Part shown: positions 1 through 11,900 of the stretch, piece after piece
How the letters are laid out: every line of letters starts with the position of its first letter
How positions within the stretch are numbered: position 1 is the first letter of the stretch
Assembly: GCF_037126465.1 (NCBI RefSeq)
Contig: NC_088201.1
Location: forward strand, 224,632,016 to 224,696,015
Direction: 5' to 3'
DNA length: 64,000 nucleotides
Source of the DNA: Ornithodoros turicata
Lineage: Eukaryota; Arthropoda; Arachnida; Ixodida; Argasidae
Made by a program: the position numbers and the translations under genes
Notes under the pieces: generated by a model
The model's database searches: none
What the model saw: the letters and a program-made list of their open reading frames with translations, nothing else
Told to the model about the DNA's origin: nothing

Positions 1-816
1 ATTTGTTGTGTAACTAATTCATTCGCCAACTTTGTCCCTGCTTTGTCTGCGATTTTCATGCCCGTGCACGTCGGGTGCTGGTTGCTGTTGTCCGGGCATC
101 CTCGCCATTTTCTGTCTTCTTCTGCCTTGGGAACGGTAGTAGCGCTGGCGTGATTCTTAATAATTTTGTCGTGAGATTAGTTGAGAAAGTAACTGCCAGG
201 GGGTGCAGCTGCTGGGCTTTATACAGAAGAAAAAAACCATTACGAGTCAGTTCTCTGCCTGGCTGTCAGATAGACCAGTGGCATCGTTCTGCACTCCCCG
301 TGACTGCTGTTGTGGTGGGATCATTTGTTGTGTAACTAATTCTTTTTCTTGTTAGCTATTGATGGTTTTCACATTTACTCTTGCTTTCCCAGCCTCTGTA
401 TTACGAGTGTTTTTCTGCTCGCATGTCCAGAGCTGTCCTAACCTGCCCAGACATGTCATGATGACGTCACAGGATGTCCGGAACTTGTGGTCATAGCTGC
501 GATGCAATGCAGCCTGCCTCTGTGCTCCGTTGCCCAGCGATGGTCAGTGGCCGTTCGGGACCGCTTTTCTTCAAGATGGCGACATCTGTCTTCCACTTTT
601 TATTTTATTTTCTACCTATTTTTTATTTTTTATTAGCTCAACTAGCCCACAACTCACACAGTGGTCTGGACACGTCTTAGATGCCCCCCAATTAGTGTAA
701 TGACTCCCTGAATGGTCCTAATAACTGTGGGGGGTCCTAAATTGCTCTAATTGCTCATTAATGGCGTCCAGGCCACTGTGTGAGTTGTGGGCAAGTTGAG
801 CTGATCATATACTACT
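1..816 (+). mobile_element. Right-hand end of a second Polinton-like element (rest lies left of the window)
   Basis: The last 180 bp match the architecture of the complete Polinton's right end in this window. A T-rich run (about 590-634) is followed by a 168-bp foldback (635-802), a 14-bp spacer, and an ...ACTACT end at 811-816. The loop shares blocks with the complete copy (CCCCAATTAGTGT, TGTGGGGGGTCC, GCTCTAATT), while the stem sequence differs. No coding region is convincing in 1-600. An ACATGTC-type decamer (449-458) and a perfect TGACGTCA (462-469) lie upstream. The partner end and TSD cannot be seen, so identity rests on the shared end structure. Confidence 0.55.
635..802. repeat. Terminal hairpin of the left-edge Polinton-like element
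   Basis: Arms start AGCTCAACTAGCCCACAACT and return as its near-complement ending at 802. The arms pair over roughly 40 bp with a few mismatches. The central part resembles the loop of the hairpins at 18299-18469 and 33541-33710. Confidence 0.7.
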
Positions 817-2189
817 CTTCAACAGCGGCTTTCGAAAAGTTTACTGACAAGACTGCTCTCTCAACTCAAACAAAGACAACGGGTAGGTTACGGATTTCCT
901 ATGGCCTGTTTGATACCAACAAAGCAGTCTACATCGGTGTAAATTGCGTATTTTCAAGAGGCCGTTGATGTTGACGAAAAATAATACGGGAGATCGAATC
1001 CGTCAAAAGACCGTATTTCTTAAAAAGTCCTGCGGTGGTGTTATGGTACGATAGCTAACCAAAAATACTTTTTTTTCAATATAAATAACTTGTCGAATTT
1101 GACCTTGCGGTAGAGCCCATACCAAAACATGCAGTAATTGAGGTGCGAAAAAATTAACTCGTAATGAAGTAACCTAATGACAGACCTAGTCATTGTGCTT
1201 TGTATCTGCCGAGCGTCCTTGGAGGGACCCTAATCCACATGTAGTGAACAAGACAGGTAGGAGGTGAAGATTACACCAAAGAATATTAACACTGTCAACT
1301 AAGATGATAACTGTGCGATTGATCGCGAGGTTCTCTCTCTGTTTTCTATGTTTATTTTTGGCGTAGAAGACAACTGATTTAGTTTTGGCACCGTTTATCT
1401 TCAAACACTTGTAATCTGCCTAGGATATTGCTTCCTCGGTTACTCGATTTGCAGTAATAACTATAGTGTGTCTGTGTCAAAGATTAAGTACATCTGCTAA
1501 AGGAGGGCATATGACGTCCAGCATTGTTTTAACAGGACCTATCTCCATATTGTGCACATCTAATGGTCTCGGAGGTTAATGGTCTCGGAAGTTTTATTTT
1601 TTAGTAAACTATATACGAGAAAGTTCATCACGCTTTCTAATAAGTTTGAGGATGATATTGGTTATCCGCGGCTTCCGTGCTGCTCTAGGTTTTGATTCGT
1701 AGACGAAAGAAGACCTGGATCAGACTGGTGTCATCAGCAATCAAATCAGCATCATTCTATGTTGTTTTAGCTCTTTGTTACTACAATATCATTGATGTCA
1801 ATAGAAAGAAGAAGATGGTCTTGAAGAGTTCCTAGTGGGACCTGTATCTTATTAAGAAAGGAAGAGCAGCCACTAACAACAACCTTCTGGTAACGGCTTG
1901 ATAGGTATGACAAGAGTAATGAAAATGTAGGACCCCGAATCTCGTACCGTCATAGTTTGAGTAATAGCAGTTTGTGTGATGTGGAACCAAACGCCTTGCT
2001 GAAAGCAATGAACATGTCCAAGATTAGCAGCCCGTTTTCAACGTTTTTGACTGTTAACCTCTTTTTGTACAAGGAGAGCTAGCTCAGTTGAAGAAGAGCT
2101 AGCTCAGTGCTAGCCGTATTAACGCGCATTTCCCGGCATGCCGGGTTTTGCGAGGTAGACCAGCTTTTACGATCCGCCCTCCTGGTCTT
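817..2189. other. No recognisable feature
   Basis: Short open frames only, with no domain motif or splice-bounded exon. The six bases after the element end (cttcaa, 817-822) are one side of a possible Polinton target duplication, but its partner is outside the window. Confidence 0.5.
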
Positions 2190-3797
2190 TCTTTCTTTAT
2201 TTACCCTCAAGTCACATGGAATTACAGAGGGGAGTGGAAGGAAGCAAATGAAAAATAAACAAAAAAAACAAAGTTACACATAAAATACGTCGTGCAGTAA
2301 GGAACGGAATCTTGTTGAGTCCCGGACCACTGCGATGGCCGCAGGTAGGTCATTCCAGTCATTTGCTGTCTTGGGAACGAATGAGTTCTGGAAATGATTA
2401 GTTCGACTAAAGGGAATGAGGACTTTCTCAGGATGATCCAAGTACCTAGATATATGGTGAGGGGGAGAAAAAAGAGAGTACCTGGGAAGAGTGTCATTAT
2501 AGTAGATTTTATGAAACAGCAACAGACGAGAGAGTTTACGGCGTAGAGAAAGAGGTGGTAGAGAGGCGCGACATTTGAGCTCGCTGACGCTGGAATGACG
2601 TGAGTAATCAGAAAAAATGAAGCGAACAGCCCTGTTCTGTACAGATTCTAATTTCCGAATGAGGTGATCCTGGTAAGGATCCCAAATTGACGCCGCGTAT
2701 TCAATTTTAGAGCGAACTAGTGTGGTGTAGAGTTGAAGCTTCAGTTCGATAGGTGCTTTGGAGTAGTTACGTTTGATGAAGCCTAGCATCCGGTTAGATT
2801 TCAAGCATACATGATTAATGTGAAGATCCCATGTGAGGTTGTTAGTTATATGAACACCCAAATATTTATATGAACTTACATTGTCAAGTACGATATTATC
2901 TAGAGAATAAGTGTTGAGCTTATGGTTAGTGCGACATAATGACATGTGTTTGCACTTGTTAATGTTCAATGGCATAAGCCAAGTGTTACACCAGCAAGAA
3001 ATGGCATGGAGATCGCTTTGCAAGGCAGATTTATCAGAGGGGGATGTAACTATACGATAGATCACACAGTCGTCCGCGAAGAGTCTAATGGTTGATGAAA
3101 TGGCATGCGGTAAGTCATTAATGTAAATTAGGAACAGAAGTGGGCCGAGAACAGAACCTTGTGGAACTCCAGATAAGACAGATGTAATTGAGGAAGTGGT
3201 GTTATTTGCATAGACAAATTGAGTTCTGTTGTGAAGAAAGTCCCCAATCCATGCAAGTAAATTTGGATCAATTCTTAGGAGAGACAGTTTATGAAGGATA
3301 AGATGATGAGGAACTTTATCGAAGGCTTTGCGGAAGTCAATGAATATGACGTCTGTTTGGGAACCAGCGTGTATAGATGAAAATAAGTCATAGGTGAAGT
3401 AAGCTAGTTGCGTTTCGCATGAGAGATCACGGCGAAAACCGTGTTGTACGTTAGAGAAGTATGAATTGGATTCAAGGAATTTAATGAGATTAGAGTAAAC
3501 TACGTGCTCGAGTAACTTGCAAGGAACTGACGTTAATGAAATGGGCCTGTAGTTACCTGGGTCGTGTTTGCTACCTGACTTGTAAACTGGAATCACCTTC
3601 GCAACCCTCCAGTCGTCCGGGACTCTACCAGAGAGCAAACTATGCGAAAATAGTTTAAACAATAGAACACTAGATATATCCTTCGTGTTTTTCAAGAACT
3701 TGGTTGTAATGTTATCGATCCCGCAACTAGACGAGAGTTTTGATTTGTCTATAAGTTTATGAATGCCTATTACATCAAGGGCCAGAGGATCCATAGG
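2190..3797 (-). mobile_element. 5'-truncated LINE with intact reverse transcriptase ORF
   Basis: The ORF 3794-2274 encodes 506 aa of non-LTR reverse transcriptase: the YRPISLTSVPCKLLEHVV block, FIDFRKAFDKVPH, SGVPQGSVLGPLLFLIYINDL and the catalytic FADDC, followed by the usual C-terminal tail ending near NDWNDLPAAI. No apurinic endonuclease or ORF1 precedes it, so the copy is 5'-truncated near 3797. On the minus strand the 3' end is a short AT-rich UTR ending in TAAA/GAAA-type repeats near 2190. The style suits the Jockey/CR1/L2 group; exact clade not decided. The lack of stops suggests a fairly young copy. Confidence 0.88.
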
Positions 3798-5037
3798 AAA
3801 TACGATAGCAGGGGATGTAACATTAACATTTTAGCATTTAAGCCACAATCAAATATCTTGTATAGTATGTGTGAGTATATGCACAACTTTTTAATCTATA
3901 TCTTTAAAAAAATGCAAGAAATAGCGTGGGTTTTGACTTTGAAAATTTAAAGAAGAAAATTATCTTTAGTGTGGAATTTGCGTTTTACAACGTCATGAGC
4001 TAAATACTTATGAAATTAAAGTATGGCCTTTCCATTTGTGGTGCCCGGATGCTATGACACTAAAATAATGCGACAGTTTTTTGGTATGGCTACGGGAAAT
4101 CTCGAGTATATTTTGTGAATTGGATCTACGTTTATGTGTGACCTGCGCTGACCTGCTTATTATAATTAATATAACATATCTTCCATTGTGTTTATGAATA
4201 ACGCTCATCTTCATTGCATACTGATTAATCATTTCTGATGACGGTTGCGTGATCCGTTTCTCCCCAAATCTGATTGCCACTTGGAAATTATTTCATATAC
4301 GTTTGCGTGCCGTGTGTTAGGAAGATTACGTGATTAGAAATGTAGACTTCGCCTGCACATCATGCTTTTGAAATCCTCCATTTGCATCGCGGCATTTGAT
4401 AATAGATTCGCTTTTTGCGAAGGCTTCGTATTATCTCGCAGGCACTGAACTCGAATGCGATTGTAAAAGTTGTCGCGAACGCTTTGGCTTATCCCGCCGC
4501 AATCAGTTATCTTGTCTTATTTCCCGTTTTGCCCTATCTTGGACGGCTCATTTTTCCTATCCAGTCATACAAAGGGACAACTGTGTTGACGAAAATATTT
4601 ATTTATTTATTCCGCACTCCAATCGGGTTGCTTGTCAAAGACGCCTTTTCTTCTTCTTTTACTACGTCTGGGCTAGTGCAACTGATTGAGAAATATACAT
4701 GCACTGTGGAATTTAATTCATGAAATATAAGTTTTCACAAGAGATTAGTGATCCTTTTTTGTAATCATAGACTGATGTATCATGCCTCTAAATTTCAATG
4801 ACCGATCCTTCTCCGGCAATTCTATCCTTTGGGTGATGAAGTTGTACAGAGTGTAGTCGGGTGAAACCTATTTGATGGCTAGCTCTGATTCCATATTAGA
4901 ATTTTTGCACACAGTGTGGAATATTCGTCTCCTTAGCAATCTTCAATCTAATCATGAGCTGTTTTCGTTGCGATGTGTAGAATACATTACAATGATGACA
5001 AAGAATACAATTATTATTTTAATTATATGCTTGTTTA
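3798..5037. other. AT-rich stretch without a recognisable gene
   Basis: Scattered short ORFs, none with a family motif. It is the flank of the AT-rich block that carries the two Polinton-related ORFs. Confidence 0.4.
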
Positions 5038-5403
5038 TTACGATAAATTACAATTATATACCAAGCTCTGAAGTTTTCGTTTGTTGTCTTGATTGATGAA
5101 TTCCGAAGACATCAAGTAGTTTATTCTGATTATTGAGCGCTTGAATCCAGCGTTGATTAACGCAGGTGATATGTTGTCGCCGTGTTTGTATTGCTTCAAC
5201 AACTTGCACTTTGTCGCGACGAACTTGCACAGTCTCTTATTGATGTTTCCTTTCTTTGTATGAAGATTCTTGAATGGTGTACAAGAGAGTATTAGATGAA
5301 AATCGTCCGGTGGTCCACCACAATTGATATGTTTGTTGAGTTTCAATAGGTGAGGATACATCAGACCTTGCACAACAATATTGAACTTCTGTTCATTCGA
5401 CAT
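5038..5403 (-). CDS. Intact homologue of Polinton accessory gene C, unknown function
   Basis: The frame is open from 5451, but the best start is the ATG at 5403 because the protein then begins MSNEQKF, matching MTPEQRF of the Polinton protein at 25790-26176. The two align along their length: a mid-protein basic segment (KRLCKFVATKCKLLKQY versus KKMKRFVDYKLELLEMY), then the hallmark LINAGFKRSIIR versus LINAGFNRPIVR. About 121 aa, no stop or frameshift. Base composition is far more AT-rich than the Polinton copy. No signal peptide or membrane segment is seen. The homology is clear to me by eye; the function is unknown. Confidence 0.75.
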   Translation of the reverse strand: MSNEQKFNIVVQGLMYPHLLKLNKHINCGGPPDDFHLILSCTPFKNLHTKKGNINKRLCKFVATKCKLLKQYKHGDNISPALINAGFKRSIIRINYLMSSEFINQDNKRKLQSLVYNCNLS

Positions 5404-5467
5404 CACTGACTGGTAGAATAAAATAATTGCGTTGCCGTGGTAGTGGAACATATCACGTGATAAGATT

Positions 5468-5896
5468 TTATGTACTTTCCACCTCAGATATGTGTATTTT
5501 CAACAAATCCGTAATGAACCGTGCGATATAGACCGCTTGTATATGATAATTTGATCTGACTGCTTTCTTGATGAATGCAATGCCCATTGCAATGATTACA
5601 ACTACATCTGGTCTATTGTATTTCAATTCTTCGTTAGCAAATCTCAAAAACTCCGCCATCAATCCCAGTGGCCCTTCCGACGTTGATGTGCAGATATTTT
5701 TATAAGTATTGTAGATTCGGCATATAAATTCTTGCATCTGCAGTTCTGTAGTTTGTACCATATCTCCGAACACGACCATGTCTAGGACGTATTGAAATGC
5801 AGCGATAATAGAATCGTTTCGCGGCTCTTCCTTTTCGAAGCAGTGTTTCATCGTGTCCTCCCATGACTTATGGTATCGAGTACAAAATCTGTCCAT
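5468..5896 (-). CDS. Intact homologue of Polinton accessory gene X1, unknown function
   Basis: Starts at the ATG at 5896 (MDRFCTRYHKSWED), giving about 142 aa; the frame is open to 5914. It matches the broken gene at 19513-19961: SWED...CFEKEEPRND versus SWEE...CFNSESPRNE, IYNTYKNIC versus IYARYKNVC, GPLGLMAEF versus GPLELMSEF, and HIQAVYIARFITDLLK versus HLQAVYIANFVIDLLK. The composition suggests an all-helical protein. It lies 64 bp upstream of the gene-C homologue on the same strand. In the complete Polinton these two genes are about 6 kb apart. No known family recognised. Confidence 0.75.
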   Translation of the reverse strand: MDRFCTRYHKSWEDTMKHCFEKEEPRNDSIIAAFQYVLDMVVFGDMVQTTELQMQEFICRIYNTYKNICTSTSEGPLGLMAEFLRFANEELKYNRPDVVVIIAMGIAFIKKAVRSNYHIQAVYIARFITDLLKIHISEVEST

Positions 5897-6900
5897 CTTT
5901 TCAATGTAGAACAATTGTCTCTTCTGTTTTCAAGTGCGCGTCTACACTTAATTAAAAGCAGATCTATGCTCATTTTATTGATTAAATTTTTTAGAATGTT
6001 ATTAATATCCACATGCCATGAGAATTGTGGAAATTGATTTATAAAAAGATGCGATGAATAATAAAAAATGTGCGCTTTCAATGATTCTATGTACAAGGCC
6101 ATACTAGAGGCCATCCCTCCCTAACTTGATGTTGGTGTTGGGGGTCGTTGGGTTTCATCACACTTTATCGCTTGAATCCACTAGTTGATCATGTTTATTC
6201 ATTGAAAATGACAAGTTTCTGTACAGATTCTATGGTGTATTCACGCTGCTTGCTTAGAAATGATTTGTCTGAATTAATTATTGTTTTGTTTCAGGGTCGA
6301 CTGATATTCCATGAGTTGGACATTATGTATGCATGATGTATTAATTGTGCCGTATTTGTTTCAATTGTTCACTCGATTGAGATAAGTAAAAATAATCTCT
6401 GAGTTGGGAATGCCTCATATTTCTGAGTTGTGTTTCACATTTGATTTTTCTGTGTGGTTCATCTATATAGAACTTTCTGTTGCAAGATATTACAAAAATT
6501 GATGTAATTAAATTTGTTTCTCGTTTTTTGATTGAGTATTGTTGCTACCATTTAATAATTTGGACTTTCTCTACATGTTCAATAACAATATCGCATCTGT
6601 ACAAACGTAGTAGACTTATCAACCACTTTGACGAAAGATTTCCGTTTCAAGGAAAGGATACGAAAAGATAGTGATCCCCGCGAATAATATCGACATCTAT
6701 TTGAGCTGCACAATAAAATATATCGCCTTTGAACTATCTTATCTGAGTTCTAGAACGTCCTGTTTGCTGGACGAAGGAATATAGCCCCCAACCCTTTGAG
6801 TGATAAAGCATGGGAGCTTGGTCATATAGATAGAGACATAAAGTCTCCCGGCTTTGAGGAAAAGAGTGAAAACCGAGATGAAAACAGTGCATATTTTCTA
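5897..6900. other. AT-rich flank, no further Polinton gene seen
   Basis: A short minus-strand frame (6114-5848) runs into the X1 homologue region, but I can match it to nothing. No integrase, polymerase, ATPase or capsid remnants were found, nor a terminal hairpin. Confidence 0.4.
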
Positions 6901-8160
6901 TGTCTTGGATACCTCCATCAAGGTTTGTAGTGTTTGTTAGAATGAACATTGTATATTGTTCGATTTTATGATGGTTCAATGATAGGTTATTTATTTTTAT
7001 TTATTATTACTGTTCTTCAGCGTTAAGTCTGTGATATATTGTAATATTTCTCCTTTTGATAGATTGATTAGCTATTATTTCTCTATGTGTTGGATTGTGC
7101 GCAAGTTTGGCTCTCTATTCTTTGTAGCTGTTGATTGTGTTGTTTCTCGTTATTTCCTTACGTCTATGCTGTTCACTTAATAAGAAATTAAAAGTTGTGT
7201 AATGTTAGAATTGCGCTCGAAATGTTATGACAGATATTCAGGCTATTGCAATGATGGTTCTCACGTATAGGAATATTAGACCTTTTATAATACAACTTGT
7301 AATTTGATTGTAATCATATTGATTAAGAATCTTCTTTGTAGTGGTATATATTTTATTTTCTCTTGTGTTCGTGTCGTTCGTGTTCCGTAGTATTCCATAC
7401 ATCTGTCGGCACCCGACTTCAACAAATCAGGGCAGACATAATCAGATCTGGTTGTTGGCTAGGGGCGTGCTATTTGGTGAAGTTCATTTTTAACATATCT
7501 ATTTTCTGTGTTGATAAAACAAAGTAAAGGTTGTAGTGTCTCTTAGAATGAAAATTGTATAGTGTTCGATTAGATTATGTCACGAGGATGATTTTATGAT
7601 AGTTAAAATGATAGATTATTCTCCTCTGTTGTTTTGATCAAGAATAACTTCTTTGTAGTGGTATAGATTTTATTTCCTCTTGTGTTCGTGTCCCATGGTC
7701 TTCCAGGGTCTGTGCTGTTCACAGTTAATTACATACAACTATCGGAACTTCCCGCTATTGCACTGATTGTTCTCACGCATAGGAATATTAGACTTTTTAT
7801 AATACAACTTGTAATTTTGTTTGTAATCATATTGATGAAGAATATCTTCTTTGATTAAAATGTGGTGTCCGTTTCTCGTTTTGATATGGTATTCTGTAGC
7901 TATTATTTCCTTACATGTTGGAGGATTGGTTCTCTATTAATGTTATGTGCTGATTCGAATTATTTCCTTATGTCTGCGCTATTCACTTCATAAGAAACTG
8001 ATTATTTGTGTCATATTGGAATATTAAACTTAGCTTCCATATTGTGATCGAAATTACTTACATCTATCAAGTTCTCAAATCTCAGAGTTTTTATAATAAA
8101 ACTTGTAATTTTGATTGTAATCGTATTGATCAAGAATATCTTTTTTGATTAAATGTGCTA
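6900..8160. repeat. Diverged AT-rich repeats, about 0.82 kb period plus partial copies
   Basis: A block containing TATAATACAACTTGTAATTT, followed by an (A)TATTGAT.AAGAAT segment, recurs near 7268, 7783 and 8085. A second block (CTATTATTTC...TTCCTTA.GTCT.TGCT.TTCACTT) recurs near 7072 and 7896. Offsets of about 817-824 bp suggest an old tandem duplication with later partial copies. No coding potential. Confidence 0.5.
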
Positions 8161-8470
8161 TCCCTTCTGATTCATTGAAAACTTGCGTGTATGATTACAG
8201 TTAATAAAAAATATTGTGTTTGATCTGTGATACCTATTCAATGCTATTGCATCATGCCTGTAATAAGTATATTCTTTGTTACGTGTATTGTATTGTGATT
8301 CTTCCGCTTCAGGTTTTTTGGTTGGGTTTTTCTCCTCCACACAAAGCCATAACATAATTTCTGACACTAATGACTTTAATAAATATATTTTCACTTGCAC
8401 TTTTGTGTATGGCTATCCTTTGCATGTAAACAGCCTACTGCACACCTGTTGTAGATCGAAAAAATTGCGA

Positions 8471-8790
8471 CTGAATTCGGCACAGATTGAAAAATGACGG
8501 AAGAAGTCGGCCCAGGATGAAAAATGTGAGCGGGTAAGCGCACACGCAGCCCTCCGGCCACGCTCCGCCCACCGGTAAGAGGCTCCACCCGAGCGCCGCC
8601 CGCCGGGCGCGGGAAAAAATACGCGAAAAAGGTCGGCCAATGCGCAAAAATGTCGAAAGAAGTCGGCCCAGGCTGAAAAATGTGAGATGGTAAACGCGCA
8701 CGCAGCCCTCCCCCGCCGATAAGCGCGCGGACAACCCTCCGCACACGCGCCGCGCGGGGAAAAATACGCGCAGGGCTCAGGGGCAGGGCC
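8471..8790. repeat. GC-rich direct repeat, 158-bp period
   Basis: The segment beginning AGAAGTCGGCCCAGG at about 8502 repeats at about 8660 with few changes (AAAAATGTGAG, CGCACACGCAGCCCTCC). It is sharply GC-rich against the AT-rich DNA to its left and marks the block boundary. The long open frames here are composition artefacts. Confidence 0.6.
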
Positions 8791-9540
8791 CAGGGGTCCA
8801 GGTTGTAGTTTCGCCCCCTAGTATACTGCCCGTCCAATTACTACTCCGGTACACCATTGCACTTTTCTTCCACCAGGGCAACACGTTTTCTTTGTTCCTT
8901 CACCTCATTTCCAGGTGGACTGCGGAGAATACCGCCCTGCCGAGCTGCTAGTCATTTGTTCACCGAATACCCTTCCTTTGTAGCACTTTCATGAGTGGGG
9001 TCGAGAGGGCTCAAGTACACCTGGAACACTCCAACAAAGGAAAGAAAACCCTTAGCGGTCTCAATCTCTTTCTACCTAGCTGCTCTCCCTCCATAGTCCT
9101 TCTCGCCAGTGACTACAGATACCGATTTTTCGGCATCTATTTTTACGCAAACTTTTTCAAATGCCGACAGTGTTATAACTACACAAAAACATAGAATGCC
9201 AAAAAACACCCGCCGAATTTCTCCGAGAGTAAATGCCGAAAACGCGGAACTCTACCTATATAGTTAGGACCAGAGGAAAGAAGAATTGTTTCTCTGGGGT
9301 TACTCTGACTATTTTTCGTCGGAGAGTCATGACGTCATTTCTGGACATCTGGAATTTTCGCCGAGTCCCATAGATTGATGCGAGCATCTGAAGCACAGCA
9401 GCCGCGGCGTGATAGCAGCAACACGGCAACGACCGCTGGAGGCGGCATAGTTTCATTGTTTAATTCGCGGTAGCAGTTGCGTAGGATTTATTTAGTTCCG
9501 TATTACCGACGCGAAGCGGCTGTTGGCTATGAGCGGTGTA
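8791..9540. other. No recognisable feature
   Basis: Nothing with a family motif on either strand. Confidence 0.4.
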
Positions 9541-9544
9541 CCGA

Positions 9545-9775
9545 TGAGGACAGATGGAGAGTGGACAGATAGGAAGGAGTGGGGACAGAGGGGTTAGTAT
9601 GCGTCCTGGGCCGACTTCAGGGGGAACCCTGCCGTCATTCGTCTGTAAAGTTTTTGGGAAGCCCAGGGAAAGTCCTCAGACACCACAACCGGTGAGAGGA
9701 TTCGAACCCGTGTCATCTCCCAGTCTCGGCGTGGAAAGCGATCATCTTAACCACTATGCCAAGGGAGCTGGTAGT
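9545..9775 (-). mobile_element. tRNA-derived SINE copy
   Basis: The minus strand reads a tRNA-like head: TTGGCATAGTGGTTAAGATG (A box) and GGGTTCGAATCCTCTC (B box) at about 9690-9765. The body on + carries GGACAGATGGAGA, CCTGGGCCGACTTC and CCCAGGGAAAGTCCTC. The same body recurs at 37925-38175 and 45420-45690. Tick genomes are known to carry tRNA-derived SINEs; I cannot assign this one to a named family. Confidence 0.65.
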
Positions 9776-10741
9776 TGCGTAGCAGGCACGAAAAGCGCTG
9801 GCAACTGCGGTCGTTATTGCGTTCCGAGAATTCCGAAGGTGTACGCAGTAGCTCAGCCTTTAAGCATACACATGTAGGACTGTACGTAGGAAACGCATTT
9901 GTGCATTTCAAGCTCAGAAGTGAACTTTCAAAGTTTTACGGTCGTTGTCTGATCCTCATATTACCTCACTCACTCTTCGTTGATGTGCTGTCAGTTTAGT
10001 GACGTTCAACGCAGGTTCGTCCTTTCAGACTGCTACGCATAGCAGCCTTCATTGCGGCAGTAGGCAGACCATTCTGCATCGTTTGCCGTATGAATGTCGG
10101 CCCCCGACGCGCATTCGACATTTTGACTGTGAAATGTATATGTTTCTCTTCGCGAAATAAAGCTGTCTAATGAAAAATGTTCGGCTTCTCCTTGTCGCTA
10201 GTAGTTTCGGCAAGTTTTCAGAACGCAATGAGTTCATTGTCTGTCTTTCCCTGCCGAAGCTTATCACGAGAACGTTTTGTTTACAGCAACGTAGCTCGAA
10301 AGCACAAGGGAAAGTACAGGAAGTCCGATTCTCGCCGGGTATGTACGCTGGGGTAACTCGCTTCAATGCAAGGGAAATTTCTACCCGTTTAAGCGCCTCA
10401 TCTGTGACGTATCTCATATTTTCAACCGGGGTTGACGTGGGACGTCACAAGATGTTCTGGGAAGCAACAATACAATATAGTGTACGCGGGGCGTCACTTT
10501 CCCTCCTGCCTCTTCGGCGGAACGTCCCAGCATCCAACTAAGCCATAACAGGGGACGTCTCCGTTGTCGTTTTGTCTATGTTGTTGCGTCATCCGTGTAT
10601 CTTACGCGATAAAGTTTCGATCCGTGTTTGGAGTGCGCTAGATGCCCGTTAGATTATACATTCCACGACATCTCACGATGCCCACGGTATTACGATTCCA
10701 GGTTGTTTTTTGCTTCTAGTCAGCATAGTGAAATCTCTTAC

Positions 10742-10868
10742 CTGCAGAAAAGTTTGGAAATTCGGTTTGTCTTGTGGGGTCTTGTTGTATTTGTTAGGGA
10801 ACTCCCAGTCAATGTCGAGACCATGGAATTTCCACTCCTCCAACTTTACCAAAGCCGACTGGATGAAG
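10742..10868 (-). CDS. GH18 chitinase-like gene, exon 3 (catalytic motif)
   Basis: A 127-bp exon on the minus strand bounded by TTATCTGCAG and the donor GTAAGAG. It encodes the GH18 active-site strand HGLDIDWEFP, keeping the two inner Asp and the acid/base Glu of DxxDxDxE, with His in place of the first Asp. Its phase fits exon 2 exactly, giving continuous GH18 sequence across the join. Further exons, expected below 10742, were not found. The gene is therefore incomplete here: either later exons are unrecognisable or beyond the window, or it is a truncated copy. Confidence 0.8.
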
Positions 10869-11467
10869 CTGCAGATAAGACCACGCAGGGCACGTTTATA
10901 CAAAAATATCAGGTAGAGTGGGAAGAACTGGTAGACCATTTTCCATCGACGAGGTAACTGCGAATACTGGGTATCCACAAAAGTAATACACAGATATTGT
11001 TGTTTCAGTTGATTGCGCTATCGCGTAAAGAAGCGACTTAATCAGGTACTTAAAAAACCTAAATGTGGGCAAAGGCGCCGACACAACACAAACAAACGAA
11101 ACTTATTGGGTTGCTGTTTTCATGTATTCTCTTTTTCCACACGCTCAGGCTTCTACATTCTCGAGATTTTCCACCAGCTTACGTGTATGTAGGCGATATT
11201 ATTCAGTCGTGTAATATTTTGGGGGAAGAAAGGATAAGGTTAGGGGCGTACCACAATTTCAAGACGGACGGATAGCGCGTGGGTTTCAGGGTGGTTCAGG
11301 AGAATTATCAAATTCAAATTTTAAGACTACCTTATTCATGAAAATGACAAACTACAGACAATCAATAAAACAGGGGGAATATATCGCAACCATGATGTGT
11401 ATTTAGGTGTATTAAAGGGGCACAAAACAGGACGACGAACATTCTCCAATCATTATGCCCAATGAAA

Positions 11468-11526
11468 GATATATATATATATATATATATATATTGTATA
11501 TATATGTATATATATATATATATATT
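11468..11526. repeat. (TA)n microsatellite at the 5' edge of the Penelope-like element
   Basis: About 59 bp of alternating TA with two G interruptions. A shorter (TA)n tract sits at 13878-13896 on the other side of the element. Confidence 0.85.
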
Positions 11527-11900
11527 GGCAGGCCAATTGTGTCTTGCAATGGTACAGCCACAGAAAAGATATCCAGCTTTGTAGATCACGTCCTCAAGGA
11601 CATACCCCCACAACTACCGTCCTACATCAAGGACACTAACCATTTCCTTCAAATTCTAAATCAGTGCCAGCCCCCCACATCAAGTTTCCTAGTTACATTA
11701 GATGTCTCGTCCCTCTACACTAATATTCCCCACGAAGACGGCATTATTGCAGTTGAGACAGCTTTTTCTAGATACGCCGGACACAGTCCTATCGACCAAC
11801 TTGCCCTGTCCAAGCTAGTAAACCTAATCCTTAAAAACAATAACTTCGAATTTGACCGTCAGCACTACCTCCAAATCAGCGGCACGGCTATGGGCACTAA

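Noticed and set aside
8391..8837. 148-aa protein on the minus strand
   Set aside because: Lies in a GC-rich tandem repeat, reads open in several frames, no motif.
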